From Mycobacterium sp. 1100029.7 (GTDB lineage: Bacteria > Actinomycetota > Actinomycetes > Mycobacteriales > Mycobacteriaceae): 34,630 nt of DNA. The translations under genes and the position numbers were made by a program. How positions within the stretch are numbered: the first letter of the stretch is position 1; each line of letters opens with the position of its first letter. The stretch covers positions 1-34,630 of the forward strand of contig NZ_LZSC01000058.1 in the NCBI RefSeq assembly GCF_001665235.1. Direction: 5' to 3'. Positions 7,929 through 16,230 of the stretch are shown here, piece after piece. The notes beneath the pieces were generated by a model. The model did no database searches, had not been told where the DNA came from, and saw only the letters and a list, made by a program, of their open reading frames with translations.

Positions 7929-8851
7929 TGCGGCTCGATGGCCCGCTCCTCAGCGGCCCGGTCCCCGGCCCGCATCGTCGACGGGCGAAGCTCGATGGCC
8001 CGCTCCTCAGCGGCCCGGTCCCCGGCCCGCATCGTCGACGGGCGAAGCTCGACGGCCCGCTCCTCAGCGGCCCGGTCCCCGGCCCGCATCGTCGACGGGC
8101 GCGGGCTGGATGCCTGTGCCCAGAAGCGCTTCGGGATCCGCCCGGCGCGACGTGCCAGATAGCCGGCGGTGACGGCGGCCGCCATCGCAGCGGCCATCGC
8201 TGGCGGATCGGTAGCCCGCGTGACCGCCGTCGCCAACAACACTGCGTCACAACCCAGTTCCATCGCGAGCGCCGCGTCGCTCGCCGTGCCGATGCCGGCG
8301 TCGAGAACCACCGGAACGCCCGCCCTGGCGACGATCATCTCGATGTTGTGCGGGTTGGTGATGCCCAGGCCGGTGCCGATCGGCGAGCCCAGCGGCATCA
8401 CCGCCGCGCAGCCGGTGTCCTCCAGTCGGCGGGCCAGCGCCGGGTCGTCGTTGGTGTACGGCAACACGACGAATCCGTCGTCGACCAATTGCTCTGCTGC
8501 CCGCACCAATTCCACCGCGTCAGGCAACAGGGTGCGTTCGTCGGCGATCACTTCGAGTTTCACCCAGTTGGTGTTGAGCGCCTCGCGGGCCAGCTGCGCG
8601 GTGAGCACCGCTTCGGCCGCACCGCGGCATCCGGCGGTGTTAGGCAGCGGTGTGATGTTCAGTCGGTTGAGCAGATCGAGCAATCCGGTGCCGCCGTCGG
8701 CGTCGACCCGGCGCATCGCCACCGTGGTCAGTTCGGTGCCCGAGGCGGCCAGCGCTTCTTCGAGCACCGCCAGGTTCGTCGCTCCCCCGGTTCCCATGAT
8801 CAGCCGCGAGGCGAAGCTGCGGTCCGCGATCGTCAACTTGGAATCAGCCAC
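7925..8851 (-). CDS. thiG: Thiazole synthase ThiG with repeat-encoded C-terminal extension
   Basis: ThiG makes thiamine thiazole phosphate from 1-deoxy-D-xylulose 5-phosphate, dehydroglycine and ThiS-thiocarboxylate in the cytoplasm. The (beta/alpha)8 core is complete: TGGATNL near residue 21, Schiff-base Lys98 (NWVKLEVI), SPIGTGLGI and DAGIGTASDAA. The core ends at about residue 250 (RIPKRFWAQASSP), where M. tuberculosis ThiG also ends. Here the frame continues for 58 residues made of three copies of a 19-residue unit (RPSTMRAGDRAAEERAIEL with small changes), encoded by a 57-bp tandem repeat. The extension is charged and probably helical. It overlaps thiS by 8 bases and the SGNH hydrolase gene by 4. 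Confidence 0.95.
   Translation of the reverse strand: MADSKLTIADRSFASRLIMGTGGATNLAVLEEALAASGTELTTVAMRRVDADGGTGLLDLLNRLNITPLPNTAGCRGAAEAVLTAQLAREALNTNWVKLEVIADERTLLPDAVELVRAAEQLVDDGFVVLPYTNDDPALARRLEDTGCAAVMPLGSPIGTGLGITNPHNIEMIVARAGVPVVLDAGIGTASDAALAMELGCDAVLLATAVTRATDPPAMAAAMAAAVTAGYLARRAGRIPKRFWAQASSPRPSTMRAGDRAAEERAVELRPSTMRAGDRAAEERAIELRPSTMRAGDRAAEERAIEPQ
7933..8103. repeat. 57-bp tandem repeat x3 inside the 3' end of thiG
   Basis: Copies lie at 7933-7989, 7990-8046 and 8047-8103. The first two are identical; the third differs by T to C early in the unit and in its last bases. The period, 57, is a multiple of three, so each unit adds 19 residues to ThiG without shifting the frame. On the coding strand each unit also contains TGAGGAG, which resembles a ribosome site. 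The near identity shows recent expansion. Position at a stop/start overlap recalls mycobacterial MIRU elements, but I cannot say it is one. Confidence 0.95.
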
Positions 8852-9041
8852 CCTGCACCGCCGTCACTACCTCGAGTCGAGCACCGTCGAAAAGCGTTGT
8901 CGCCCAACTGGACCGCGGCAGCACGGCGTCGTCTATAGCGACCGCGATACCCCGTTCCGGAAATCCCAGCGATACCAGCAGCCCGGCGACCGTGGTCTGC
9001 CCGTCGACCTCGACCGTCTTTTCGTTGACCACCACGATCAT
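8844..9041 (-). CDS. thiS: Sulfur carrier protein ThiS
   Basis: This 65-residue ubiquitin-like protein ends in Gly-Gly, the site that is adenylated and turned into a thiocarboxylate to donate sulfur to ThiG. Family features visible are the N-terminal strand IVVVNEKTVEV, the turn around VAGLLVSLG, GIAVAIDDAVLPRS, and the tail VVTAVQGG. Length is normal. The ATG overlaps the thiO stop as ATGA and its 3' end overlaps thiG, so thiO-thiS-thiG are tightly coupled. The order and overlap leave little doubt about function. Confidence 0.95.
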   Translation of the reverse strand: MIVVVNEKTVEVDGQTTVAGLLVSLGFPERGIAVAIDDAVLPRSSWATTLFDGARLEVVTAVQGG

Positions 9042-10054
9042 GAGTGAGCTCCCACCGGAACCAGTTCGGAGACGATCTGTTCAGCCGTCCACGGCGCCAG
9101 CAGAAAGCCGGAGCGGCCGTGGCCGGCGGCGACCAGCGTGCGTTCGTCCAAGCGGTGCACGAGCGGCAGGTTATCCGGTGTCATCGGGCGCAGCCCGGCG
9201 GCGCACTCGGCCAACTCGTACTCGCCAAGCGCCGGCAGCACCGCGCAGGCGTCGTCGAGCAGATCACGGATACCCGATACCACTGGCGCGGTGTCGCGAC
9301 CGTGCTCGTACTGCGTCGCGCCGACCACCACCCCGTCCCGGCGCGGCACCACGTACACCTGACGTCCGTGCACACGGGCACGAATGACCCTGTCCAACAG
9401 TGGCATGCAGCCTTTTCGCCACCGTAGCCGCAACACCTCGCCCTTGACAGGACGCACCGGCAGACCGGGCCACAGCGTCGGCGCGTCGATGCCATTGGCG
9501 ATCACCACGGCGTCACCGGAGACCCGCGACAGGTCGGACGCCGGCGGCGCCCACTGGATTCCAAGACGGTCGCAGTGCGCCCAAAGCGCGTCGACAACCG
9601 CCCGGTTGTCCACGGCCAGTTCGGTAGGCGCCCGGAAGCCGTGTCGAATGCCTTGAGCCAGAAGAGGTTCGACGTCACGGGCCGCCGACTCCCAGACCAC
9701 CGGATGTCCCTGGCCGTCCAGCCAGTCTGCGACGGTGCGCAGATCGGCGACGTCGGCCCGGTCGACGGCCACCACCAGCGACTCGCGGGCGGTGACCACC
9801 TCGGGCGGCAGCCCGTCGAGGTAGCCGCCCTCGCGCCACAACCGCAGCGACTCCAAACCCAGGCGCAACAGCTGCTCTTCGCCCGGCCAGCCTTCGCTGT
9901 GCGGGGCGAGCATGCCGCCGGCGACCCAGGACGCACCGTGCTCAGCGGTGCGGTGCACGCGCACCGACCAGCCCGCCTGCGCCGCCCGGCGCGCGACAGA
10001 AAGACCGATGACGCCGCCGCCGATGACGGCCAGCGTCCCAACATCAGAAGCCAT
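9038..10054 (-). CDS. thiO: Glycine oxidase ThiO
   Basis: This 338-residue FAD-dependent oxidase of the DAO family converts glycine to the imine (dehydroglycine) used by ThiG. The N-terminal dinucleotide site is at residues 12-17 (GGGVIG), followed by an Arg-rich turn. AGGMLAPHSE near residue 46 is typical of ThiO, and the C-terminal FAD segment is AGHGRSGFLLAPWTAE. It is the first gene of the operon and its ATG lies only a few bases after the TPP riboswitch. The GGGAG that ends the riboswitch P1 region doubles as its ribosome binding site. Confidence 0.93.
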   Translation of the reverse strand: MASDVGTLAVIGGGVIGLSVARRAAQAGWSVRVHRTAEHGASWVAGGMLAPHSEGWPGEEQLLRLGLESLRLWREGGYLDGLPPEVVTARESLVVAVDRADVADLRTVADWLDGQGHPVVWESAARDVEPLLAQGIRHGFRAPTELAVDNRAVVDALWAHCDRLGIQWAPPASDLSRVSGDAVVIANGIDAPTLWPGLPVRPVKGEVLRLRWRKGCMPLLDRVIRARVHGRQVYVVPRRDGVVVGATQYEHGRDTAPVVSGIRDLLDDACAVLPALGEYELAECAAGLRPMTPDNLPLVHRLDERTLVAAGHGRSGFLLAPWTAEQIVSELVPVGAHS

Positions 10055-10060
10055 TCTCAG

Positions 10061-10160
10061 CTCCCTTCGCCGGCATGACCCGGATCAGGTGTGACGGTAA
10101 GGGCAGCTCCGGTCGCACCGGCTGTGCCCACTCTCAGCCCCGCAATCGCCGGGACTCCCG
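10061..10160 (-). promoter_or_regulatory. TPP (THI-box) riboswitch
   Basis: On the minus strand the leader carries both hallmarks of the TPP aptamer: GGGGCTGAGAG (about 10131-10141) and ACCTGATCCGGGTCATGCC followed by GCGAAGGGA (about 10063-10090). The final GGGAG lies 7 bases before the thiO ATG and looks like the Shine-Dalgarno. Ligand-stabilised P1 pairing with the upstream TCCC (about 10152-10157) would then block translation. I saw no run of T that would make a classic terminator. Control of thiO-thiS-thiG and the coupled hydrolase by thiamine pyrophosphate is expected from the family; the translational mode is inferred. Confidence 0.95.
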
Positions 10161-10183
10161 TGTCTTCAAGTTCTCCGGGCTCT

Positions 10184-10201
10184 ACGCTAGCGCGCTAGCG
10201 T
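10184..10201. promoter_or_regulatory. 16-bp perfect palindrome holding two divergent -10 elements (thiO operon and thiE)
   Basis: CGCTAGCGCGCTAGCG at 10185-10200 equals its own reverse complement. With one flanking base on each side it forms TAGCGT on both strands: plus-strand 10196-10201 and minus-strand 10189-10184. Both fit the mycobacterial TANNNT -10. The plus-strand one is 6 bases before the thiE GTG (leaderless start). The minus-strand one would start transcription at about 10177, just ahead of the riboswitch. The palindrome could also be an operator that controls both genes. Visible symmetry is certain; promoter function is inferred. Confidence 0.6.
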
Positions 10202-10207
10202 CGCGGT

Positions 10208-10888
10208 GTGCACCAACCTGTTACTCGACTAACGGCCGCCAGGCTGTATCTGTGTACCGACGCGCGACGCGAGCGCGGTGATTTGGCGCAATTCGCCGAT
10301 GCCGCGTTGGCCGGCGGGGTCGACATCATTCAGCTGCGCGACAAGGGATCGGTCGGCGAGCAGCGATTCGGCCCGCTGGAGGCGCGCGAAGAGCTGGCGG
10401 CCCTCGAAGTCCTCGCCGACGCGGCCCGCCGGCACGGCGCGCTGTTCGCGGTCAACGACCGCGCCGACATCGCCCGCGTGGCCGGTGCCGACGTGCTCCA
10501 CCTGGGTCAAGGCGACCTGCCTCCGGCGGTGGCCCGCGACATCGTCGGGCCCGACGCCGTGATCGGGCTGTCCAGCCACGACGCCGACCAGGCCGCCGCG
10601 GCTAGTTCTCCGGGGCCCGGGGCGCCTGACTACTTCTGCGTCGGCCCATGCTGGCCAACCCCGACCAAACCCGGTCGCGAGGCACCGGGTCTGGGACTGG
10701 TCCGGGCCGCGGCCGCGCTCGACACCGACAAGCCGTGGTTCGCGATCGGCGGCATCGACGCTCAGCGGCTACCCGAGGTGCTCGACGCCGGTGCCCGGCG
10801 CGTCGTGGTGGTGCGGGCGATCACCGCGGCAGACGACCCGCGTGCCGCCGCCGAAACCCTCAGGTCAGCGCTTCTAGCAGCGAGTTGA
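10208..10888 (+). CDS. thiE: Thiamine-phosphate synthase ThiE
   Basis: ThiE joins HMP pyrophosphate and thiazole phosphate to give thiamine monophosphate in the cytoplasm. This 226-residue TIM-barrel protein shows IIQLRDKG (about residue 41), NDRADIARVAGAD, HLGQGDLP, GLSSHD, the phosphate loop GPCWPTPTKPGR and AIGGI. Length is normal. The GTG at 10208 lies six bases after a TANNNT hexamer and has no ribosome site in front, so a leaderless mRNA is likely. Unlike thiOSG it is not preceded by a riboswitch. Its last 29 bases overlap the convergent mutT3 gene. Confidence 0.93.
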   Translation: MHQPVTRLTAARLYLCTDARRERGDLAQFADAALAGGVDIIQLRDKGSVGEQRFGPLEAREELAALEVLADAARRHGALFAVNDRADIARVAGADVLHLGQGDLPPAVARDIVGPDAVIGLSSHDADQAAAASSPGPGAPDYFCVGPCWPTPTKPGREAPGLGLVRAAAALDTDKPWFAIGGIDAQRLPEVLDAGARRVVVVRAITAADDPRAAAETLRSALLAAS

Positions 10889-11492
10889 TTCGGGGACTCA
10901 GCTGCGACGGAGGCTGGTCCGCATCGCCGGGCATGCACCAGACGAAGACCCCCGTTTCGACCTCCAGGGTGCGTGGCAGATGCTGACGCCGTTCGTCGGC
11001 GTGGTCCAGCGGCACCAGGGCCAGCGCGGTGCGCAGCCGTTGCCAGCTGGCGGCGAAACCCGGATGCAGCGGTAGATCGGCCACCTCGTCCTCGGCCACC
11101 CAGCGCATCTCGGCGCTTTCGCGGTTGGGCACCGTCTGCAGCAACTCATCGGCGTCGGCGACGACGGTGGTGTAGCTCCACTGCGTGCCGGCGATGCCGG
11201 CCACCTCCGCGGTGACCACCGTGGCCCGTACGGCCACCCGGTCGGCGACCAGACCGGCCTCCTCGTGGGCCTCGCGTACCGCGGTCTGCTCCGGGGTCTC
11301 GTGGCTGTCCCGGGCGCCGCCCGGCAGGCCCCAGGTGCCGCCCTGATGGCTCCACACCGCCCGGTGTTGCAGCAGCACCGCGGGGGTGCCGTCGGGTTGG
11401 GGCGCTCGCAGCAGCAGACCGGCCGCGCCGAACCGACCCCAATAGTGGGCGCCGTTGTCGGATATCACCCATCCGTCGCCGTCGCCATGCAC
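10860..11492 (-). CDS. mutT3: NUDIX hydrolase MutT3
   Basis: This 210-residue protein carries a complete Nudix box at residues 59-81 (Gly59, Glu65, Arg73, Glu74, Glu77, Glu78, Gly80), the magnesium and pyrophosphate site. It sits beside thiE as M. tuberculosis mutT3 (Rv0413) does and is near the same length. The family hydrolyses oxidised or non-canonical nucleoside di- and triphosphates; the true substrate here is not shown by the sequence. A role tied to thiamine pyrophosphate analogues is possible from context but unsupported. The GTG start at 11492 has TATCCT (11504-11499, minus strand) exactly six bases upstream, which suggests a leaderless transcript. Confidence 0.85.
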   Translation of the reverse strand: MHGDGDGWVISDNGAHYWGRFGAAGLLLRAPQPDGTPAVLLQHRAVWSHQGGTWGLPGGARDSHETPEQTAVREAHEEAGLVADRVAVRATVVTAEVAGIAGTQWSYTTVVADADELLQTVPNRESAEMRWVAEDEVADLPLHPGFAASWQRLRTALALVPLDHADERRQHLPRTLEVETGVFVWCMPGDADQPPSQLSPRINSLLEALT

Positions 11493-11624
11493 GCGTTCAG
11501 GATATGCAGGCGATCATGGAAATCGGGTCCGCCTCCCCCCACGGACCCCAAGATGCTCTTAGAATTCGCTTATACAGGTTCGAGCAGCGCATTCCAGTGG
11601 CCGAGAGATGAGGTCTGAACAGAC
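11493..11624. promoter_or_regulatory. Divergent promoter region of mutT3 and glnX
   Basis: This 132-base region holds the minus-strand -10 TATCCT at 11504-11499 for mutT3, and a plus-strand TAGAAT at 11560-11565 that could serve the glnX operon. The 15-mer GAATTCGCTTATACA at 11562-11576 recurs exactly at 17350-17364 in front of the DUF559 gene; read on the minus strand it contains TGTATAAG, a possible extended -10. A GAGG at 11608-11613 lies some 12 bases before the glnX GTG. Promoter calls are by eye. Confidence 0.4.
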
Positions 11625-12944
11625 GTGACGGTTGAGCTGGCGCACCCGTCGACCGAGCCGCAGGGGTCGCGGTCGCCGGGCGAACCGGCCCACCCCCGCT
11701 GGTGGTTCATCTCCACGACCCCGGGCCGCATCCTGACGATCGGCATCGTGCTGGCGGCGCTCGGCGTGTCCAGCGCCTTCGCCACCTCGACGACCATCAA
11801 CCACCGCCAGCAAGTGCTGACGACCGTGCTCAACCACACCGAGCCGCTGTCCTTCGCGGCCGGGCGGCTCTACACCACGCTGTCGGTGGCCGACGCCGCG
11901 GCCGCGACCGCGTTCATCGCCCAGGCCGAGCCGTGGCCGGTGCGGCTGCGCTACGAGCAGGCCATCACCGATGCGGCGGTGGCCGTGACCCGGGCCTCGA
12001 GCGGGCTGACCGACGAGCCGCTGGTGCAGCTGCTCGGCAAAATCAACGCCGAGCTGGCCGTCTATACCGGCCTGATCGAGATAGCGCGGACCAATAACCG
12101 GGAGGGCAACCCGGTCGGTTCGTCGTATCTGTCGGAGGCCTCGGGGTTGATGCAGGCGACGATCCTGCCCGACGCGGCGCAGCTGTATCAGGCGACCTCC
12201 GAACGCGTGGACTCCGAAACCACGGCGTCCACCCACTTTCCGGCCCCGGTGATCCTAGTCGTCACCACCACGGTGGTCTTCGGTCTGTTCTCGCATCGCT
12301 GGCTGGCCCGGCGCACCCGGCGCCGCATCAACCCGGGCCTGGTGGTGGGCGCGCTCGGTATCCTCGTGATGGTGGTCTGGGTCGGAACTGCGCTGACGAT
12401 CTCCACGGCCGCGAGCCGAAGCGCTAAGGACACCGCGGCCGAATCACTCAAGACCGTGACCAACGTGGCGATCACCGCGCAGCAAGCCCGGGCCGACGAG
12501 ACCCTGTCGCTGATTCGGCGCGGCGACGAGCAGATCCGCAAGCAGTCGTTTTATCAGCGCATCGATTACATGCACTCCCAGATCGACCAGTACATGGCGC
12601 GCAGCGACGCCGTCGACAAACCCGATCTGCAGGGCGCCGACCAGCTGTTGGTCCGCTGGCGCCAGGCCAACGACCGCATCAACTCCTACATCTCGGTCGG
12701 TAACTACCGCTCGGCCACGCAGATCGCGCTGGGCAGCGCCGAAGACGACTCGACGCCGGCGTTCGACAAGCTCGAAGATCAGTTGGGCAAAGCCATGACC
12801 CAATGCCGGACCCACCTGCGCAACGACGTGATCAACGCGCGCAGCGGGCTGTCCGGCGCCCAGGTCGGGGGTGTGGTGCTCAGCCTGGGCGCGGCGATCG
12901 CGGTCGCCCTGGGCCTGTGGCCGCGGCTGAAAGAGTATCGGTAA
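11625..12944 (+). CDS. glnX: GlnX, membrane signalling partner of GlnH and PknG
   Basis: This 439-residue membrane protein is the same length as M. tuberculosis Rv0412c (GlnX). Four membrane segments are visible, at about residues 35-55, 206-223, 238-260 and 411-431, with two large loops between 1-2 and 3-4 (about 150 residues each, helical and rich in charged residues). The layout resembles sensor domains of chemoreceptor type. Work on mycobacteria links GlnX to the amino-acid-binding lipoprotein GlnH outside and to kinase PknG inside. The start is GTG at 11625. The stop TAA shares one base with the glnH ATG (TAATG), so the two are coupled. Confidence 0.9.
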   Translation: MTVELAHPSTEPQGSRSPGEPAHPRWWFISTTPGRILTIGIVLAALGVSSAFATSTTINHRQQVLTTVLNHTEPLSFAAGRLYTTLSVADAAAATAFIAQAEPWPVRLRYEQAITDAAVAVTRASSGLTDEPLVQLLGKINAELAVYTGLIEIARTNNREGNPVGSSYLSEASGLMQATILPDAAQLYQATSERVDSETTASTHFPAPVILVVTTTVVFGLFSHRWLARRTRRRINPGLVVGALGILVMVVWVGTALTISTAASRSAKDTAAESLKTVTNVAITAQQARADETLSLIRRGDEQIRKQSFYQRIDYMHSQIDQYMARSDAVDKPDLQGADQLLVRWRQANDRINSYISVGNYRSATQIALGSAEDDSTPAFDKLEDQLGKAMTQCRTHLRNDVINARSGLSGAQVGGVVLSLGAAIAVALGLWPRLKEYR

Positions 12945-13921
12945 TGACCCGTCTGCCCAGGACCCGCCGGGCGTGCGCCGCGCTCGCCGCGGCGATCGTG
13001 CTGGCGGGATGTGGGCGCACCGAATCGCTGACGGTGGCCACCGCGCCGACGCTGCCGCCGCCCACCCCGGTGGGTATGGAGCAGCTGACGGCCGAACCGC
13101 CGCTGCCGCCCGACGATTCGGGTCAGGACTGCAACGCCACCGCGAGCCTGCGCCCGTTTCCCAACAAGGCCGATGCCGACGCCGCGGTGGCCAACATCCG
13201 GGCCCGCGGCCGGCTGATCGTCGGCCTGGACATCGGCAGCAACCTGTTCAGCTTCCGCGACCCGATCACCGGCGAGATCACCGGTTTCGACGTCGATATC
13301 GCCGGCGAGATCGCGCGGGACATCTTCGGCGCCCCGTCACACGTCGAGTACCGCATCCTGTCGTCGGACGAGCGCATCACGGCGCTGCAGCATTCCGAGG
13401 TCGACATCGTCGTCAAAACGATGACCATCACTTGCGAGCGCCGCAAGCTGGTGAACTTCTCCACCGTCTACCTCGACGCCAACCAGCGGATCCTGGCCTC
13501 GCGCGACTCGCCGATCGCCAAGGTGGGTGACCTGTCCGGCAAGCGTGTCTGCGTGGCCCGGGGCACCACCTCGCTGCACCGCATCCGGCAGATCGACCCG
13601 CCCCCGGTCATCGTCTCGGTGGTCAACTGGGCCGACTGCCTGGTGGCCATGCAACAGCGGGAGATCGACGCGGTCAGCACCGACGATTCGATCCTGGCCG
13701 GGCTGGTCGAAGAAGACCCGTACCTGCACATCGTCGGGCCGAACATGGCCACCCAGCCCTACGGCATCGGGATCAACCTGGACAACACCGGACTGGTCCG
13801 GTTCGTCAACGGCACGCTGGAACGCATCCGGCGCGACGGCACCTGGAACACCCTGTACCGCAAGTGGTTGACGGTTTTGGGGCCGGCGCCGGCGCCGCCC
13901 GTACCGAGGTACGTGGACTGA
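12944..13921 (+). CDS. glnH: GlnH, amino-acid-binding lipoprotein
   Basis: This 325-residue protein has lipobox LAGC (Cys23) and then a Pro-rich linker, followed by a type-3 periplasmic binding fold: RGRLIVGLDIGSNLFSF, GFDVDIAGEIARDIFG, VDIVVKTMTITCERRK, LSGKRVCVARGTTS and a final hinge near PYGIGINLDNTG. In mycobacteria GlnH binds aspartate/glutamate-type ligands and activates PknG signalling through GlnX; that is known for the orthologue and not visible here. There is no ABC permease or ATPase next to it, which fits a sensory role. The stop TGA shares one base with the pknG ATG. Confidence 0.93.
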   Translation: MTRLPRTRRACAALAAAIVLAGCGRTESLTVATAPTLPPPTPVGMEQLTAEPPLPPDDSGQDCNATASLRPFPNKADADAAVANIRARGRLIVGLDIGSNLFSFRDPITGEITGFDVDIAGEIARDIFGAPSHVEYRILSSDERITALQHSEVDIVVKTMTITCERRKLVNFSTVYLDANQRILASRDSPIAKVGDLSGKRVCVARGTTSLHRIRQIDPPPVIVSVVNWADCLVAMQQREIDAVSTDDSILAGLVEEDPYLHIVGPNMATQPYGIGINLDNTGLVRFVNGTLERIRRDGTWNTLYRKWLTVLGPAPAPPVPRYVD

Positions 13922-16194
13922 TGGCCGAAACCGAGCCGGACGCCGGCTCCGAGGACATGGACACGGGCACCGAGGCGCCGGACGCGCAGACCGGCGCGAC
14001 GACCGGACGCGCCCACGCCACCCAGGCGCTGTTCCGTCCCGACTGGGACGACGAGGACGACGACGACCTGCCGCACATCTCGCTGGGCAGTCTGGACACC
14101 GAACCGCAGGACCGGATGACGGTGGCGACGCGGGTGCTTCCACCCACCCGACTGCTCGGCGGCGGGTTGGTCGAAATCCCACGGGTCCGCGACATCGACC
14201 CGGTCGAAGCCTTGATGACCAATCCGGTTGTGCCCGAAGGCAAGCGGTACTGCTGGAACTGCGGCAAGCCGGTGGGCCGGTCGGGCTCCGAGGGCAAGGG
14301 CGCCTCGGAAGGCAAGTGCCCGTCCTGCGGGAGCCCGTATTCGTTTCTGCCGCAACTGAACCCGGGCGACACCGTCGCCCACCAATACGAGGTCAAAGGC
14401 TGCATCGCGCACGGCGGCCTGGGCTGGGTGTACCTGGCCGTCGACCACAACGTCAACGATCGCCCGGTGGTACTCAAGGGCCTGGTGCATTCCGGCGACG
14501 CCGAAGCACAAGCGATCGCGATGGCCGAGCGGCAGTTCCTGGCCGAGGTGGTCCACCCGCAGATCGTGCAGATCTTCAACTTCGTCGAGCACACCGACCG
14601 GCACGGCGATCCGGTCGGCTACATCGTCATGGAGTACATCGGCGGTCAGTCGCTCAAGCGGGGCAAGAAGGAGAAGAAACTTCCGGTCGCCGAGGCCATC
14701 GCCTACCTGCTGGAAATCCTTCCCGCACTGAGCTATCTGCATTCGATCGGCTTGGTCTACAACGACCTCAAGCCGGAGAACATCATGCTCACCGAGGAGC
14801 AGCTGAAGCTGATCGACCTGGGCGCGGTGTCGCGGGTCAATTCGTTCGGTTACCTCTACGGCACACCCGGCTATCAGGCACCCGAGATCGTGCGCACCGG
14901 ACCGACAATCGCCACCGACATCTACACCGTGGGGCGTACGCTGGCCGCGCTGACATTGCATTTGCGCGCCCGCAACGGCCGTTACGTCGACGGGCTGCCC
15001 GAAGACGACCCGGTTCTGTCCACCTACGACTCGTTCGGCCGGCTGCTGCGGCGGGCGATCGACCCGGATCCGCGACGCCGGTTCGGCTCCGCCGAGGAGA
15101 TGTCCGCGCAGTTGGTCGGGGTGCTGCGCGAGGTGGTCGCCCAAGACTCCGGCGTGCCCCGGCCCGGGTTGTCGACGCTGTTCAGTCCGAGCCGGTCCAC
15201 CTTCGGGGTGGACCTGTCGGTCGCCCACACCGATGTCTACCTGGACGGGCAGGTGCACTCGGAGAAGCTGACCGCCCGGGAGATCGTGACCGCGCTGTCG
15301 GTGCCGCTGGTCGACCCGACCGACGTCGCCGCCCCGGTGCTGCAGGCCACCGTGCTGTCGCAGCCGGTGCAGACCCTGGACTCGTTGCGCGCGGCGCGGC
15401 ACGGTTCGCTGTCCGCCGAGGGTATGGACGTGTCGGAATCGGTGGAACTGCCGCTGATGGAGGTCCGCGCGCTGCTGGACCTGGGCGATGTGTCCAAGGC
15501 GACTCGTAAGCTCGACGATCTGGCCGAGCGGGTCGGCTGGAGGTGGCGGCTGGTGTGGTTCCGGGCCGTCGCGGAGTTGCTCACCGGCGATTACGACTCT
15601 GCCATCAAGCATTTCACCGAGGTGCTGGATACTTTCCCCGGCGAGCTCGCGCCGAAGCTGGCACTGGCCGCCACCGGCGAACTCGCCGGCAATGTCGACG
15701 TCGACAAGTTCTACGAGACGGTGTGGCGCACCAACGACGGCGTGATCTCGGCAGCGTTCGGGTTGGCGAGATCCCTTTCAGCAGAGGGCGATCGGGAACG
15801 GGCGGTGCGCACCCTCGACGAAGTGCCCGCGACGTCAAGGCATTTCACCACTGCCCGGTTGACCAGTGCGGTGACTCTGCTGTCCGGCCGGTCGACGACC
15901 GAGGTCACCGAGGAGCAGATCCGCGACGCCGCCCGACGCGTCGAGGCGCTGCCGCCGACTGAGCCTCGGGTGCTGCAGATCCGGGCGCTGGTGCTCGGCG
16001 GTGCGATGGACTGGCTCGAGGACGGGCATCAGGCCAGCACCAATCACATCCTCGGCTTCCCGTTCACCGAGCACGGGCTGCGGCTGGGCGTCGAGGCGTC
16101 GTTGCGCAGCCTGGCCCGGGTCGCGCCCACCCAACGCCATCGGTACACGCTGGTCGATATGGCCAACAACGTCCGCCCCACCAGTACCTTCTAG
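13921..16194 (+). CDS. pknG: Serine/threonine protein kinase PknG
   Basis: This 757-residue soluble kinase has the full PknG layout. The acidic N-terminus carries the phosphosite region ATQALFRPDW. A rubredoxin-like domain has Cys111, Cys114, Cys133 and Cys136. The kinase domain has its Gly loop at HGGLGWVY, Lys186 (VVLKG), a catalytic YNDLKPEN with Asp282 (Asn in place of the usual Arg) and DLG at 299-301. A C-terminal TPR region follows. It phosphorylates GarA/OdhI-type regulators to control 2-oxoglutarate and glutamate metabolism. The ATG at 13921 is chosen because it overlaps the glnH stop by one base and matches the known N-terminus; the frame is open upstream. It is followed directly by the 30-bp repeat array. 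Confidence 0.97.
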   Translation: MAETEPDAGSEDMDTGTEAPDAQTGATTGRAHATQALFRPDWDDEDDDDLPHISLGSLDTEPQDRMTVATRVLPPTRLLGGGLVEIPRVRDIDPVEALMTNPVVPEGKRYCWNCGKPVGRSGSEGKGASEGKCPSCGSPYSFLPQLNPGDTVAHQYEVKGCIAHGGLGWVYLAVDHNVNDRPVVLKGLVHSGDAEAQAIAMAERQFLAEVVHPQIVQIFNFVEHTDRHGDPVGYIVMEYIGGQSLKRGKKEKKLPVAEAIAYLLEILPALSYLHSIGLVYNDLKPENIMLTEEQLKLIDLGAVSRVNSFGYLYGTPGYQAPEIVRTGPTIATDIYTVGRTLAALTLHLRARNGRYVDGLPEDDPVLSTYDSFGRLLRRAIDPDPRRRFGSAEEMSAQLVGVLREVVAQDSGVPRPGLSTLFSPSRSTFGVDLSVAHTDVYLDGQVHSEKLTAREIVTALSVPLVDPTDVAAPVLQATVLSQPVQTLDSLRAARHGSLSAEGMDVSESVELPLMEVRALLDLGDVSKATRKLDDLAERVGWRWRLVWFRAVAELLTGDYDSAIKHFTEVLDTFPGELAPKLALAATGELAGNVDVDKFYETVWRTNDGVISAAFGLARSLSAEGDRERAVRTLDEVPATSRHFTTARLTSAVTLLSGRSTTEVTEEQIRDAARRVEALPPTEPRVLQIRALVLGGAMDWLEDGHQASTNHILGFPFTEHGLRLGVEASLRSLARVAPTQRHRYTLVDMANNVRPTSTF

Positions 16195-16230
16195 TCCGTA
16201 TCCACGGCGGCTCAGGTCGGCTCGGGCCGT

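Noticed and set aside
14253..14330. Unusual insertion between the Cys pairs of PknG
   Set aside because: The linker has the same length and a similar sequence to that of M. tuberculosis PknG as I recall it.
13759..15612. Long open frame opposite glnH/pknG on the minus strand
   Set aside because: It is antisense to a clearly conserved kinase and shows only the Arg/His/Gln-rich composition of GC-rich shadow frames.
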